NCBI GenBank assembly: GCA_947629695.1
Contig: CANREQ010000003.1
Coordinates: 1-46,916 of the forward strand
Length of the DNA stretch: 46,916 nucleotides
DNA from: an uncultured Clostridia bacterium
GTDB taxonomy: Bacteria > Bacillota > Clostridia > Christensenellales > Borkfalkiaceae
Direction: 5' to 3'
This document shows positions 7,856 through 16,600 of this stretch, piece by piece; position 1 is the stretch's first letter; every line of letters starts with the position of its first letter. The position numbers and the translations under genes are program-made. The notes beneath the pieces were generated by a model, which searched no databases, was not told where the DNA came from, and saw only the letters and a list, made by a program, of their open reading frames with translations.

Positions 7856-8455
7856 ATGAATAAAATCAACGGCTACACCAAGGAAGAGGCGGAAAGTCTT
7901 GTAAAGTACGTGTGCGACGGCAAGGGGAAGGGCAAGACGTTGACGCAGATTTTCGGCGAATACGCCGCCAAATCGGGAAGGGCGCGGGGAAGCGTGCGCA
8001 ATTATTACTACGCGCTTTTGCGCAGTACGGATAACGAGCAGGTCAAAGAGATACTCAAGGACACTCAGTTAAAGGCCGAGGACGTGCGCCCCTTTACCGA
8101 GGAGGAGACGGATAAAATTTTAAAGGCCATTTTGGAGCAGAAGAGCCGCGGCGTTTCCGTGCGCAGGGCGGTTCTGAACCTGTCCGGCGGGGACGACAAA
8201 CTCATGCTCCGCTATCAGAACAAATACCGCAACGTCATGAGCAAACAGCCCGAAAGGATAGAAAAGATAATGAAGGATTGCGGCTATTCCTCTCCGGATA
8301 AAGGCAGGGCGCAGATAGAGGAGAGGATAAACGCGCTGTACGACGAGCTCGCAAGCTCCTTAAAAGAGGAAAACAAGCGGCTGACCGCGCTCGTTAAAAA
8401 GCTTACGGACGAAAATTTCCTTTTGAAATTGCAGGTCAAAAATTTACAGGCCTGA
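7856..8455 (+). CDS. Probable DNA-binding protein with Myb/SANT-like repeats and C-terminal coiled coil
   Basis: A 199-residue soluble protein. Two similar helical modules can be seen: one around YTKEEAESLVKYVCDG ... GSVRNYYYALL (residues 5-55) and one around FTEEETDKILKAILEQ ... LMLRYQNKYRNVM (about 80-127). Each starts with T-(K/E)-E-E and ends with an aromatic/basic helix, as in RsfA-type regulators with Myb/SANT-like repeats. The last 60 residues form a coiled coil (ELASSLKEENKRLTALVKKL), so it probably dimerises. This assignment is from pattern only; a DNA target is unknown. The start at 7856 is chosen because CGGAGGC lies 6 bases upstream; a longer in-frame start at 7814 has no ribosome site. 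Confidence 0.72.
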   Translation: MNKINGYTKEEAESLVKYVCDGKGKGKTLTQIFGEYAAKSGRARGSVRNYYYALLRSTDNEQVKEILKDTQLKAEDVRPFTEEETDKILKAILEQKSRGVSVRRAVLNLSGGDDKLMLRYQNKYRNVMSKQPERIEKIMKDCGYSSPDKGRAQIEERINALYDELASSLKEENKRLTALVKKLTDENFLLKLQVKNLQA

Positions 8456-8506
8456 GGCATTTCCACTTATACCCCCCCCGGGCGGAGAGCCGGTGACAAG
8501 TAAAAT

Positions 8507-8534
8507 TTTACAGTCATAACATTTTGCGTATACT
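8507..8534 (+). promoter_or_regulatory. Promoter of the YtxH-like gene
   Basis: TTTACA (8507-8512) and TATACT (8529-8534) with a 16-base spacer, giving a leader of about 63 bases that contains a small hairpin. Confidence 0.5.
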
Positions 8535-8603
8535 CTCATACTGTTTTTAAAGGGGGAGCGCGTCGCCTTTTATATGCGGCGCACTTTCCCGAAGGGGAGT
8601 AAT

Positions 8604-8795
8604 ATGGAAAAATTTATCTTTGGGCTCGCCTTGGGTATGGCGGGCGGCGCACTTCTGGTTGCCAATAACTGTAAACTGAGGAACCTCGTCAAGAAAAATC
8701 AGGAAGATATCATGGCGAAGGCGGAGCAGTATATAGATAAAAAGCTCGGGGAGTGCACCGGCGCAGACGAAAGCGACGAAAAGCAGGAAGCTTGA
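8604..8795 (+). CDS. YtxH-like small membrane protein
   Basis: A 63-residue protein with one N-terminal membrane segment (FIFGLALGMAGGALLVAN, about residues 4-21), a basic stretch after it, and an acidic C terminus ending DESDEKQEA. The layout, with a Gly/Ala-rich transmembrane helix followed by an amphipathic helix, is that of YtxH-type proteins, which are often stress related but of unknown mechanism. The start at 8604 is chosen over an in-frame ATG at 8574 because AAGGGGAG lies 5 bases before it. It has its own promoter and a very stable terminator, so it is a one-gene unit. Confidence 0.68.
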   Translation: MEKFIFGLALGMAGGALLVANNCKLRNLVKKNQEDIMAKAEQYIDKKLGECTGADESDEKQEA

Positions 8796-8818
8796 CCTAT
8801 TGCGATCCGTACAAAGGG

Positions 8819-8855
8819 GCGGCGCGGCGATTTTTTAAATCGCCGCGCCGCTTTT
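8819..8855 (+). terminator. Intrinsic terminator after the YtxH-like gene
   Basis: A 15-bp stem (GCGGCGCGGCGATTT / AAATCGCCGCGCCGC) with a 3-base loop and a TTTT tail. A second perfect 13-bp hairpin at 8867-8895 follows without a T-run; its purpose is unclear. Confidence 0.85.
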
Positions 8856-8993
8856 CGCTTGCGCGCGCGGCCGCGAAATTTTATTTCGCGGCCGCATATT
8901 ACGGGGTCTACGCTTATTTACATCATTTTTGCCCCTACTATATCGTCCAAAACTATGCCCGTGAAATATATCCGGGCAATAAAAAATAAGTAT

Positions 8994-9022
8994 TTGACAT
9001 ATCGGCGCGCGTCATTTATAAT
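8994..9022 (+). promoter_or_regulatory. Sigma-A-type promoter of the alpha/beta hydrolase operon
   Basis: TTGACA (8994-8999) and TATAAT (9017-9022), a full consensus with a 17-base spacer, 41 bases before the ATG at 9063. Confidence 0.8.
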
Positions 9023-9062
9023 TTATTTATCGGATAATTCCAGGTAAAGAGAGGAAAAATTT

Positions 9063-10052
9063 ATGAACGGATATTTGAAATTGACGGCCAAATGGGATAA
9101 AGTATTTCCCAAGAGCGACTCTGTGGACCACGAAAAGGCGGTTTTCCATAACCGCTACGGCATATATCTGGCGTGCGACGTGTATCGCCCCAAGGGAAAG
9201 GAGGGCAAGCTCCCCGCGATAGCCGTGTGCGGCCCTTTCGGCGCGGTCAAGGAGCAATCGTCCGGCCTCTACGCGCAGGAGCTGGCAAAACGCGGATACC
9301 TTGCAATAGCCTTCGACCCCTCTTTTACGGGCGAGAGCGGCGGCGAGCCGAGGTTTGTGGCTTCCCCCGACATCAACACCGAGGATTTTTGCGCGGCTGT
9401 GGATTATCTCTCCTGCCGCGAGGACGTTGACGCGGATAAAATAGGCGTCTTGGGCATATGCGGTTGGGGCGGAATGGCCGTAAACGCGGCCGCAATGGAT
9501 ACGCGCATAAAGGCGACGGTCGCTTCGACTATGTACGACATGACGCGCGTCAACGCCAAAGGGTATTTCGACGCGGCGGACAGCGAACAGGCGAGGTATG
9601 AAACAAAACAGGCGTTGAATGCCCGCCGCACGGCCGATTACAAGGAGGGTTATTACGAGCTCGCGGGCGGCGTTGTCGATCCGCTCCCCGATGACGCTCC
9701 TTTCTTCGTCAAGGATTATTACGATTATTACAAGACAAAGCGCGGCTATCACGCCCGCTCGCTGAACAGCAACGGCGGCTGGAATATGACTTCCGCGCTG
9801 TCCTTTATCAATATGCCCATTCTTAGTTACAGCAACGAGATAAGGAGCGCCGTTTTGCTCGTCCACGGGGACAAGGCGCACTCCTGCTATTTTTCAAAGG
9901 ACGCATACGCCGCGATGACAAAGGGCTCCGCATATGCGGCAAATAAGAGGCTGCTCCTGATCCCAGGCGCGGTGCACACCGACTTGTACGACAGGCTCGA
10001 TATTATCCCTTTCGGCGAGATAGACTCCTTCTTCAAGGAATATCTCAAATGA
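9063..10052 (+). CDS. Alpha/beta hydrolase (dienelactone hydrolase/YcjY-like) with cysteine nucleophile
   Basis: A 329-residue cytoplasmic hydrolase with no signal peptide. The nucleophile elbow reads GICGWGG at about residues 131-137, so Cys replaces the usual Ser, as in dienelactone hydrolase and related COG1073 proteins. The remaining triad is visible: Asp in LLVHGDKAHS (about 270) and His in GAVHTDLYD (about 305). A strand before it, YLAIAFDPSFTGESGGEPR, matches the family oxyanion region. The substrate, probably an ester or lactone, is not predictable. Its stop codon overlaps the start of the next gene (ATGA), so it is translationally coupled with a lipoprotein gene. A consensus promoter precedes it. 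Confidence 0.85.
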   Translation: MNGYLKLTAKWDKVFPKSDSVDHEKAVFHNRYGIYLACDVYRPKGKEGKLPAIAVCGPFGAVKEQSSGLYAQELAKRGYLAIAFDPSFTGESGGEPRFVASPDINTEDFCAAVDYLSCREDVDADKIGVLGICGWGGMAVNAAAMDTRIKATVASTMYDMTRVNAKGYFDAADSEQARYETKQALNARRTADYKEGYYELAGGVVDPLPDDAPFFVKDYYDYYKTKRGYHARSLNSNGGWNMTSALSFINMPILSYSNEIRSAVLLVHGDKAHSCYFSKDAYAAMTKGSAYAANKRLLLIPGAVHTDLYDRLDIIPFGEIDSFFKEYLK

Positions 10053-10603
10053 AAAAATTCCGCCTTTTCGCGATATTTGCAGTTGCGCTTGTGCTTTGCC
10101 TTTGCGCGCCGTTTGCCGCCTGCGCCGGCGGGGAAACAGGCGGCGGGGATACATCAGGCGCGTCGGAAGAAGAGGACGAGCAACGGACAGATTCCGTACT
10201 CCCCGAAGAGGGCGGAAGTGCGGACAAAAATACGGGAGACGAGATAATGGACGAAATTTTTCTCACGGTCAACGGCCGTAAAATTTGCGTAAAAACAGAG
10301 GACAATCAAGCGACGAGGGCGCTTAAAGAGATATTGAAGCAGGGCGATATCACCTACACCGCAAGCGATTACGGCGGGTTCGAGAAGGTGGGCGCGCTTG
10401 GGTTTTCTCTCCCGGCGGAAGATAAGCAGATGACGACGGAGGCGGGCGACGTCATACTCTATTCGGGCGACCGGATCGTGCTTTTTTACGGGAGCAATTC
10501 GTGGAGCTACACGCGGATAGGCCGTGTGAGCGGGATCTCCACAGACGAGTGGAAGGGCATTTTGACTTCCGCCAATCCCCTCGTGATAAAAATCAGCCTC
10601 TGA
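10049..10603 (+). CDS. Lipoprotein with C-terminal cyclophilin-like domain
   Basis: A 184-residue exported lipoprotein. The signal peptide is MKKFRLFAIFAVALVLCLC and so on, with the cleavage region FAAC at about residue 28 providing the lipid-modified Cys. An acidic, Gly/Ser-rich linker runs to about residue 68. Residues about 70-184 resemble the small cyclophilin-like fold found in bacterial secreted proteins: EIFLTVNGRKICVKT, then TEAGDVILYSGDRIVLFYG and YTRIGRVSG. These domains keep the beta barrel but usually lack prolyl isomerase residues, so the function is unknown. The ATG overlaps the upstream hydrolase stop, implying coordinated production; the hydrolase itself is cytoplasmic, so the link is unclear. 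Confidence 0.75.
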   Translation: MKKFRLFAIFAVALVLCLCAPFAACAGGETGGGDTSGASEEEDEQRTDSVLPEEGGSADKNTGDEIMDEIFLTVNGRKICVKTEDNQATRALKEILKQGDITYTASDYGGFEKVGALGFSLPAEDKQMTTEAGDVILYSGDRIVLFYGSNSWSYTRIGRVSGISTDEWKGILTSANPLVIKISL

Positions 10604-10694
10604 TTCCCCCCCTTTTTTTAATGCGGTGAAGGCGGAAAGTTAAATCGGGTAAGCTTTGCAAAAATTTAAATAACTTAATAAAAATTTCGGCCGA

Positions 10695-10732
10695 AGCCGC
10701 AGATTTCGCATACGCAATCTGCGGCTGTTTTT
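10695..10732 (+). terminator. Intrinsic terminator of the hydrolase-lipoprotein operon
   Basis: AGCCGCAGATT (10695-10705) pairs with AATCTGCGGCT (10716-10726), followed by GTTTTTG. It closes the GC-rich neighbourhood just before the AT-rich cassette. Confidence 0.8.
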
Positions 10733-10758
10733 GATTTACGCTTGACGATACAAATAAA

Positions 10759-10817
10759 TTTTACATTTTTTGTAAAAAACTGTTGACAAAATTAGTAAAA
10801 TATTTTATAGTGTAAAA
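10759..10817 (+). promoter_or_regulatory. Promoter and possible operator of the HTH/OLD-type cassette
   Basis: TTGACA (10783-10788) and TATAGT (10806-10811) have a 17-base spacer. Around them lie TTTTACA (10759-10765) and TGTAAAA (10771-10777) as an inverted repeat, a second TGTAAAA at 10811-10817 exactly 40 bases after the first, and the perfect palindrome TAAAATATTTTA at 10796-10807 over the -10 box. This suggests autoregulation by the HTH protein encoded next. Confidence 0.6.
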
Positions 10818-10829
10818 AAGGAGAAGGAA

Positions 10830-11288
10830 ATGTTAAAAGAGCGTTTGAAAGAAATGGATATAAGGATTACCGAACTTTCGGAATACTTACACATATCACG
10901 CCCCACCATGTATAAGTTTATAGAATGTTACGATTCCAAACAATTTAAGGCCATAAATCAAGAAGTGCTTAAATTGTTCAATTATATTGCGGAAAACGAG
11001 CTTATAGGTAAAAGAGGCGTTATTACGTATATTTTAAACATGAATGTTTCGCAGGAATTTTCCGACAATGCCGAAATCAAGGCAATCGAATTTTTGAAAA
11101 ACAATCCGGATTCAAAGAAAAGCAAATTTATTAAAGAATGCGTGACGAGCGAAACATTCGACAAAATTATCTTTTATTTGATTGATATTTTACCTGTTTT
11201 GCATAAGAGTAAACCGGATTCTAAAGAAGAAAAACTGATTGCGCCTTATAAGGAGCTTTTAAATAAAATACAAAATTTTGAAATATAG
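10830..11288 (+). CDS. Helix-turn-helix protein, first gene of a defence-like cassette
   Basis: A 152-residue protein with an N-terminal helix-turn-helix (ITELSEYLHISRPTMYKFIECYD, residues 12-34) of the kind found in XRE- or TetR-like regulators, then a helical C-terminal part with no recognised domain. It has a GGAGAAGG ribosome site and sits 11 bases upstream of the ATPase gene. The coding sequence is clearly AT-rich against flanking genes, a sign of horizontal transfer. A role as repressor of its own cassette fits the operator-like repeats in its promoter. It could also be an accessory sensor rather than a repressor. Confidence 0.72.
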   Translation: MLKERLKEMDIRITELSEYLHISRPTMYKFIECYDSKQFKAINQEVLKLFNYIAENELIGKRGVITYILNMNVSQEFSDNAEIKAIEFLKNNPDSKKSKFIKECVTSETFDKIIFYLIDILPVLHKSKPDSKEEKLIAPYKELLNKIQNFEI

Positions 11289-11299
11289 GAGAAAATATT

Positions 11300-13189
11300 A
11301 TGGAAAGATCGCTTTATATCGAAAATTACAGAAATATAGGTATTGATTCAAGTAAGAAGTTGATACTTAACAGAACAGCCGAAAGCGACAAAATGGGTAA
11401 TCTTGTTATTTTGATAGGGGAAAACAATTCGGGCAAGTCAAATGTTTTGGATGCAATCGAGACATTCGGCACGCAAAAATTTCAGCAAAAAGACGAGACT
11501 ACTTTGGATTACTCCCCTGAAAAGAAAGTGCCCAAAATATCTTTGGTGTGCAAGGTCGGCGAAGAAGAGTTTTACAGCTTCGGGATAGATTCCGCCGGGA
11601 AGATTTATCCAAGACACACGCTTTCTGACGGGGTCGATGCCGAGGCGGATTTTATAGACAAACAAACGATATCGGAGTTTGTTCACGAGATTCAAAATAA
11701 AATCGGGCAATATAATCTTAAAGACGAGCAATTGCAATTTTATTTACTAAAACTTTCGGAAGCGCAAGAGCCTATCGATAACAAGTTTCTCGAGGAAATC
11801 ATAAAGGCAATCAGCGAAAGAGTCGATTATGTTTCAAGAAATAATTTATCGGGATTAAAACAGATATTCTATAATATTTGCAACAGTAATAAATTTATAA
11901 ATACCACTTTATCGAATTTTTATCTGAAACGCGAAAAAGATATAAAGGAAAAAGCCGCCCGCATAAAAGTGCTTTATAAAGAGAAATACGGGTATGAGCT
12001 GGTTCCCAAAGTGTACAGGTATACAAATTCTCAAATCAGAACTTCCGATTTGTCGAACAAGCAGGGCAATCAATTTATCTATAAAGTATTGCATGCTATC
12101 GGCATATCGCCGGAAGAGATTACCAATGTTTATGCGTCATTCAATAAAACGCAGAGCCGAGGTATTTTGAATACCGAAGAGGACAAACTGAATAAGCTTT
12201 TGGTTAAAGTTGCGGATGATTTCAATGCCGTTTATTTCCGCGGAATAAAGCAACCCGGCGAAGAATACCGCTTCAGGTTTAATCTTGAAAGCACCAATAT
12301 CTTTTTTTCCATATATCGTGGGAATAAGGACCTTAACCTCGATTATCAATCAACCGGTTTTGCCTGGTTCTTTAATCTGTATTTCAATTTATTATGTAAT
12401 AATTCATTGAAAACCGGCGACATAATAATTATGGACGAGCCCGCCACCAATTTACATATAGGCGGACAAATCGAATTGAGAAAATTTTTGAAAACTTTTG
12501 CCGTAAACAACGGTATTACTTTGGTGGTGGCAACGCATTCACCATTTCTTATCGATTTGGATTATCTGGATGAAATAAGGTTAATATCACGGCAAGGCGA
12601 AAATGCGGAAATTTACAATGATTTCAATGCTTTAACCGATGATGCACCGGATACATTATCCCCTATAAAACGCAGTTTAACCGTCAATAATCACGTTTTG
12701 CTTGATCCCGATGTTAAAGTAATTTTCGTGGAGGGCATAACAGATTATAACTATATGGTTACGTTCAAAAGGATTCTCGATAAAGGGGAACTTGTATTCT
12801 TACCCATAAACGGTTTGGGCAAAAACGATGATAATCTGAATAAACGTCATATCGAAATAGTAAAAGCTTTACAGCAGATAAAAAAGCACGGCCCCATTCT
12901 AATGGTGGACGGTGACGGTGCAGGCAAAGCGATCAAAGATTTTTGCGCCGACAAGAATACCGAGTTGAAAGTATTTGCTTTGAATGAAGCGGACCCGTCG
13001 TTTGTTACAATCGAAAGTCTGTTCAATGAAGCCGACAACGCGAAATTCGGGCTTAAAAATGCAGACGGCACACCTAATAAACATTCTTCGGTTTCATCCG
13101 TATTGAAAACTTTTGCCAAGAGCGACGATTTTTCAAAAACGACGGTAAATAATTTCAAAAAGCTGTTCTCATTCATCGATCAATTTTAA
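11300..13189 (+). CDS. OLD-family-like AAA/ABC ATPase with C-terminal TOPRIM nuclease domain
   Basis: A 629-residue protein with a split ABC-type ATPase in the first 440 residues: Walker A GENNSGKSN (about 40-48), Walker B IIIMDEPATNLH (about 373-384) and the switch motif THSPFLID (about 412). A TOPRIM domain follows, with the glutamate in FVEGITDYNYM (about 477) and the metal-binding acidic pair in MVDGDGAGKAI (about 536). This is the OLD (overcoming lysogenisation defect) arrangement, used by several anti-phage systems such as Gabija GajA and some retron effectors. No UvrD-like helicase or reverse transcriptase lies next to it, so it would be a stand-alone OLD-like system or a fused ATPase-TOPRIM relative of PARIS. 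It is AT-rich and cotranscribed with the HTH gene and probably the small downstream gene. Confidence 0.85.
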   Translation: MERSLYIENYRNIGIDSSKKLILNRTAESDKMGNLVILIGENNSGKSNVLDAIETFGTQKFQQKDETTLDYSPEKKVPKISLVCKVGEEEFYSFGIDSAGKIYPRHTLSDGVDAEADFIDKQTISEFVHEIQNKIGQYNLKDEQLQFYLLKLSEAQEPIDNKFLEEIIKAISERVDYVSRNNLSGLKQIFYNICNSNKFINTTLSNFYLKREKDIKEKAARIKVLYKEKYGYELVPKVYRYTNSQIRTSDLSNKQGNQFIYKVLHAIGISPEEITNVYASFNKTQSRGILNTEEDKLNKLLVKVADDFNAVYFRGIKQPGEEYRFRFNLESTNIFFSIYRGNKDLNLDYQSTGFAWFFNLYFNLLCNNSLKTGDIIIMDEPATNLHIGGQIELRKFLKTFAVNNGITLVVATHSPFLIDLDYLDEIRLISRQGENAEIYNDFNALTDDAPDTLSPIKRSLTVNNHVLLDPDVKVIFVEGITDYNYMVTFKRILDKGELVFLPINGLGKNDDNLNKRHIEIVKALQQIKKHGPILMVDGDGAGKAIKDFCADKNTELKVFALNEADPSFVTIESLFNEADNAKFGLKNADGTPNKHSSVSSVLKTFAKSDDFSKTTVNNFKKLFSFIDQF

Positions 13190-13220
13190 GTCAATATAAA
13201 AAATAAAAGGAGGTACAAAT

Positions 13221-13400
13221 ATGAGTAAAGGCGGCGTATCGGACAATACACACACGCAGAAACAGCGTGATGACTATTCAAACCAACACAACCCGAATAA
13301 TCATGCTTATCATGATAATTTGAATAATCATTCTAACCAATGCAATCCCAATCATGCCGAGTATCGGCACTCCGGGGACGAAAAAGACGACAAAAGATGA
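13221..13400 (+). CDS. Small Asn/His-rich protein of the defence-like cassette
   Basis: A 59-residue frame with a near-perfect ribosome site AAGGAGGT 6 bases before the ATG and a terminator 20 bases after the stop. The product is very polar, with no hydrophobic core: it repeats the pattern NQHNPNNHAYHDN and NQCNPNHAEYRH, so Asn-Pro-Asn plus His/Tyr occurs twice. It might bind metal or nucleic acid or act as a disordered partner of the ATPase, but there is no known motif I can assign. It is separated from the ATPase stop by 31 bases without a terminator and so probably belongs to that operon. Confidence 0.75.
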   Translation: MSKGGVSDNTHTQKQRDDYSNQHNPNNHAYHDNLNNHSNQCNPNHAEYRHSGDEKDDKR

Positions 13401-13419
13401 ATCTTTCAATCCCACAGCG

Positions 13420-13450
13420 GGCCCCGCGCGGAAGCGCGGGGCCGCTTTTC
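13420..13450 (+). terminator. Intrinsic terminator of the defence-like cassette
   Basis: GGCCCCGCGC (13420-13429), loop GGAA, GCGCGGGGCC (13434-13443), then GCTTTTCCCTTTT. Its GC-rich make-up contrasts with the AT-rich cassette and marks the likely island edge. Confidence 0.85.
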
Positions 13451-13502
13451 CCTTTTCGGATGCCGACAAGCGCCGCGATTGCGGATAATATGTCAAATAA
13501 AG

Positions 13503-13531
13503 TTGATTTTTGGACGTTTATATACTATACT
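13503..13531 (+). promoter_or_regulatory. Promoter of the mosaic membrane protein gene
   Basis: TTGATT (13503-13508) and TATACT (13526-13531) with a 17-base spacer. ATACT-T-AGTAT (13527-13537), a short palindrome, overlaps the -10 box. The leader is about 100 bases long. Confidence 0.5.
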
Positions 13532-13640
13532 TAGTATGCAATATAATTTTAAACGCATGACGCGGCCGCCCGTGAGGCGTGGCGATAAAGACGGAAATTA
13601 CAGGGTAGAGAAAAAGTCGGAAGTACAAGGAGTTTGATTT

Positions 13641-16600
13641 ATGGGAAAAACCAAGCGCGATGGCCAAGCCGTTACGGTTAGCGATGAGGTAAATACCGAA
13701 GAATTGCTCATAAGCGCGCAAAACTACATCAAAAACGGCAAATTCAAGCGCGCAAAAAAAATTTACAAAAGGATATTGAAGGCGGATCCCGAATGCGCCC
13801 ATGCGTATTGGGGGCTTTTGCACTGCAGATTTAAGGCGTTTGACGACTACGACCTCGTAAAGCGCGGAAAGAAATTAGACAAAACGAACGAGTATTACAA
13901 AGCGTGCAGCCTGGCGGAAGAGGGCGACGACTACAATCTTAAAAAGCAGATCCGCGACGTCAGGAGCGCGCATATCTCCAAAAATACGCGCAATTTCGAT
14001 AGAAGCAATTATAAGGAGTACAGGTATAACACCAAATGGAAAAGGACGGCCAAGCGCTCTTTTGCGGCGCTTTGCGTGATCGCCCTCGGTTTCGTCGGCC
14101 TTTACGGATATTGGGGATATAGCAACCAGCTGAGTTATACCGTGGAGGACAATCGGGCGACGCTGAGCGGTTCCAATTTATTCTTCCGCTATTTAGCGCC
14201 GGACGACATCGAAGTGGATGAGTACGATGATTATCCCATAGTTGCCATAGGCGACGGCGCGTTGCAAAACAGCAAGCTCAAAACCGTGGAATTAGCCCCT
14301 TCGGTAAATGAGATAGGGGTATGTGCCTTTGCCGGGAGCAAGAATCTGACGGAAGTAAAATTCCTCGGCTCCTCGGTTGCAATAGGCGAGAAGGCTTTTG
14401 CCGATTGCTCCTCTTTGACAAACGTCACTTTCTTCGGCGCGAACTGGGCTACGACTACCGCGACGGGCGGCTATTACAACTCTTACGGCTCCGTCAGCAT
14501 AGGCAAAGGGGCGTTTGAAAACTGCGTATCGCTCCAAAGCATAACGCTCAAAGGGCTTACGGAGTTGGGGGATAACGCATTCGACGGGTGCGCCAATCTC
14601 AAGGAAGTATACTTGGACGGCAAGGCGGATATTAAAATAGGCAAGGGCGTTTTCGATAACGTTTCGCCGGATATCGTCGTCCGCATACCCACAATAGAAG
14701 AAGATCTTTACGACTCTCTTATGGATGAATACGATGACCTCAAATTCGAAACGTATACGCGCAACCGCGTGGAAGAGGTAAGCTATTTTATAGATCAGAT
14801 AGGCGATATTACAATAACCAGCCTTATCGCGATAGAAAAGGCGGAAGAGCTTTACGGCAAACTTACTTCTTCGGAACGCGCGCAGGTAACAAATTACAGC
14901 GACTTGGTTGACGCGCGCGCGGTATATACCGCCGTGCTCGCCATCAACCGCATAGGCGAAGTCACCGTTTACAGCGAAACTCACATAAAAAAGGCAGAAG
15001 AAGCCTTCAATGCGTTGACGGACAGGCAAAAAGAAAAGGTTTGCAACCGCGGGGCATTGACGGACGCGGTGGCGGTTTTCAATGTAATGAAGCGCATTAA
15101 CGATATAGGGACAGTATCTGTGCAGAGCAAGAACGCGATAGATAACGCGTTCGCGGCATACGAAAAATTGACCGACGGCAAAAAGGAAATGGTGACCAAT
15201 TATTCGTCCTTGCTTGAAGCGCGCGACACATACAAAGTTTGCGTCGTAACGGATAGTATAGGCCGCATAGGAACGGTGACGGAAAACAGCGCGGCTTTGA
15301 TAGAGCAAGCGGAAAAGGCCTACAACGGGCTGGAAGAGGAATTGCGCCCCAAAGTGTCAAACTATAAAACCTTGCAGGACGCAAAATTGTTATACAACAC
15401 CGTGGTTGCCATTGCGAAGCTGAAAACAATTACCTACCAGAGTATGTCGCTGATAACTGCGGCCGAAAAACTGTATAATGCGCTCGCCGAAGATTTGAAG
15501 GGGAAGGTGTCCAATTATTCCCTGCTCGAAAGCGCGAGGGATATATTCGCCGTAGTCGATATGATAGCGGACCTCGGGACAATTACACTGCAAAGCGGGG
15601 CGGGCATATCGCAAGCCGAAAGCGCGTTTGGCGCATTGTCGGTTACCGACCAAAACCGCGTCGGCAACAGGAGCACGTTGAAGGACGCAAGGGCGATATA
15701 CGATGTTATGGCGATGATAGATTCGATAGGCGGTACGGCGGAAAACAACCGCCAAAAGGTGGAAGAAGCGAAAGACGCCTACGATTCCCTCACGCCCGCA
15801 CAACAGAATAAAGTAACCAATTACGGAACTTTGAAAACCGCGATCGGAGAATTGCAGATCTCGGACGCGGAAAAACTGATAGACGATATCGGGCAGGTAA
15901 CTTTGGAAAGCCGCGATAAAATCACAAAGGCGGAATCCGCATGCCGGGCGCTTGACTTCGAACTGCAGCAAAAAGTGGAAAACTATTCCGTTCTTCTCAC
16001 CGCGAGGAGCATTTACGACGCTTTGGTTGCGATCGGCGGTTTGGGCTCCGTTACGGTCGGCAAAGGAACGCAATATAACTACGACACACTGACTTCGGAA
16101 AGCGCGGACAAGCTCAATCAAAGCACATTCAGAAATTCCATAGACAGCCTCACATTCAGCGGCTATAAAGCTATCGGGCAATCTGTTTGGATGGCGGTTT
16201 TCCCCAAGCTCGATTATGTGCGCTATGATTTCACAGCCGCAACAGCCCCGTCGGAGTTCACCGTACCTGCGGGCAATTTGACATATGTATTGGTGGGTTC
16301 GGCCGTCAATAATTATACGATGAAGATAACCGCACAGAAGGGATCCGACGTCCATTTGGGATTTGAGAACTTTGCCCTGCAAAACGGCTCATTGCCCATA
16401 GATCTCACAAATGCAAGCTCGGCTTATATCTCATTCTCCGGCAATTGCAGTGTAACCGCGACCTCGGGCGGATACGGCGCAATAAAAGCCAATGATTGCA
16501 CCTTGACGCTTTCAAAAGCGACTGTTACGGTTAAGGCGGCGGACGGCGGTGCGGGAATTGCCGGCGGAAACGGTTTGGAAACAAAAGACCTGACGATAAA

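Noticed and set aside
11300-13189. PARIS (AriA-AriB) assignment of the ATPase
   Set aside because: The C-terminal acidic motif VDGDGAG looks more like an OLD TOPRIM domain than DUF4435; without a profile search I keep only OLD-like.
14292-16382. Two long minus-strand frames inside the mosaic gene
   Set aside because: They are shadows caused by the repeated helical units; their products have no low-complexity-free domain and no ribosome sites.
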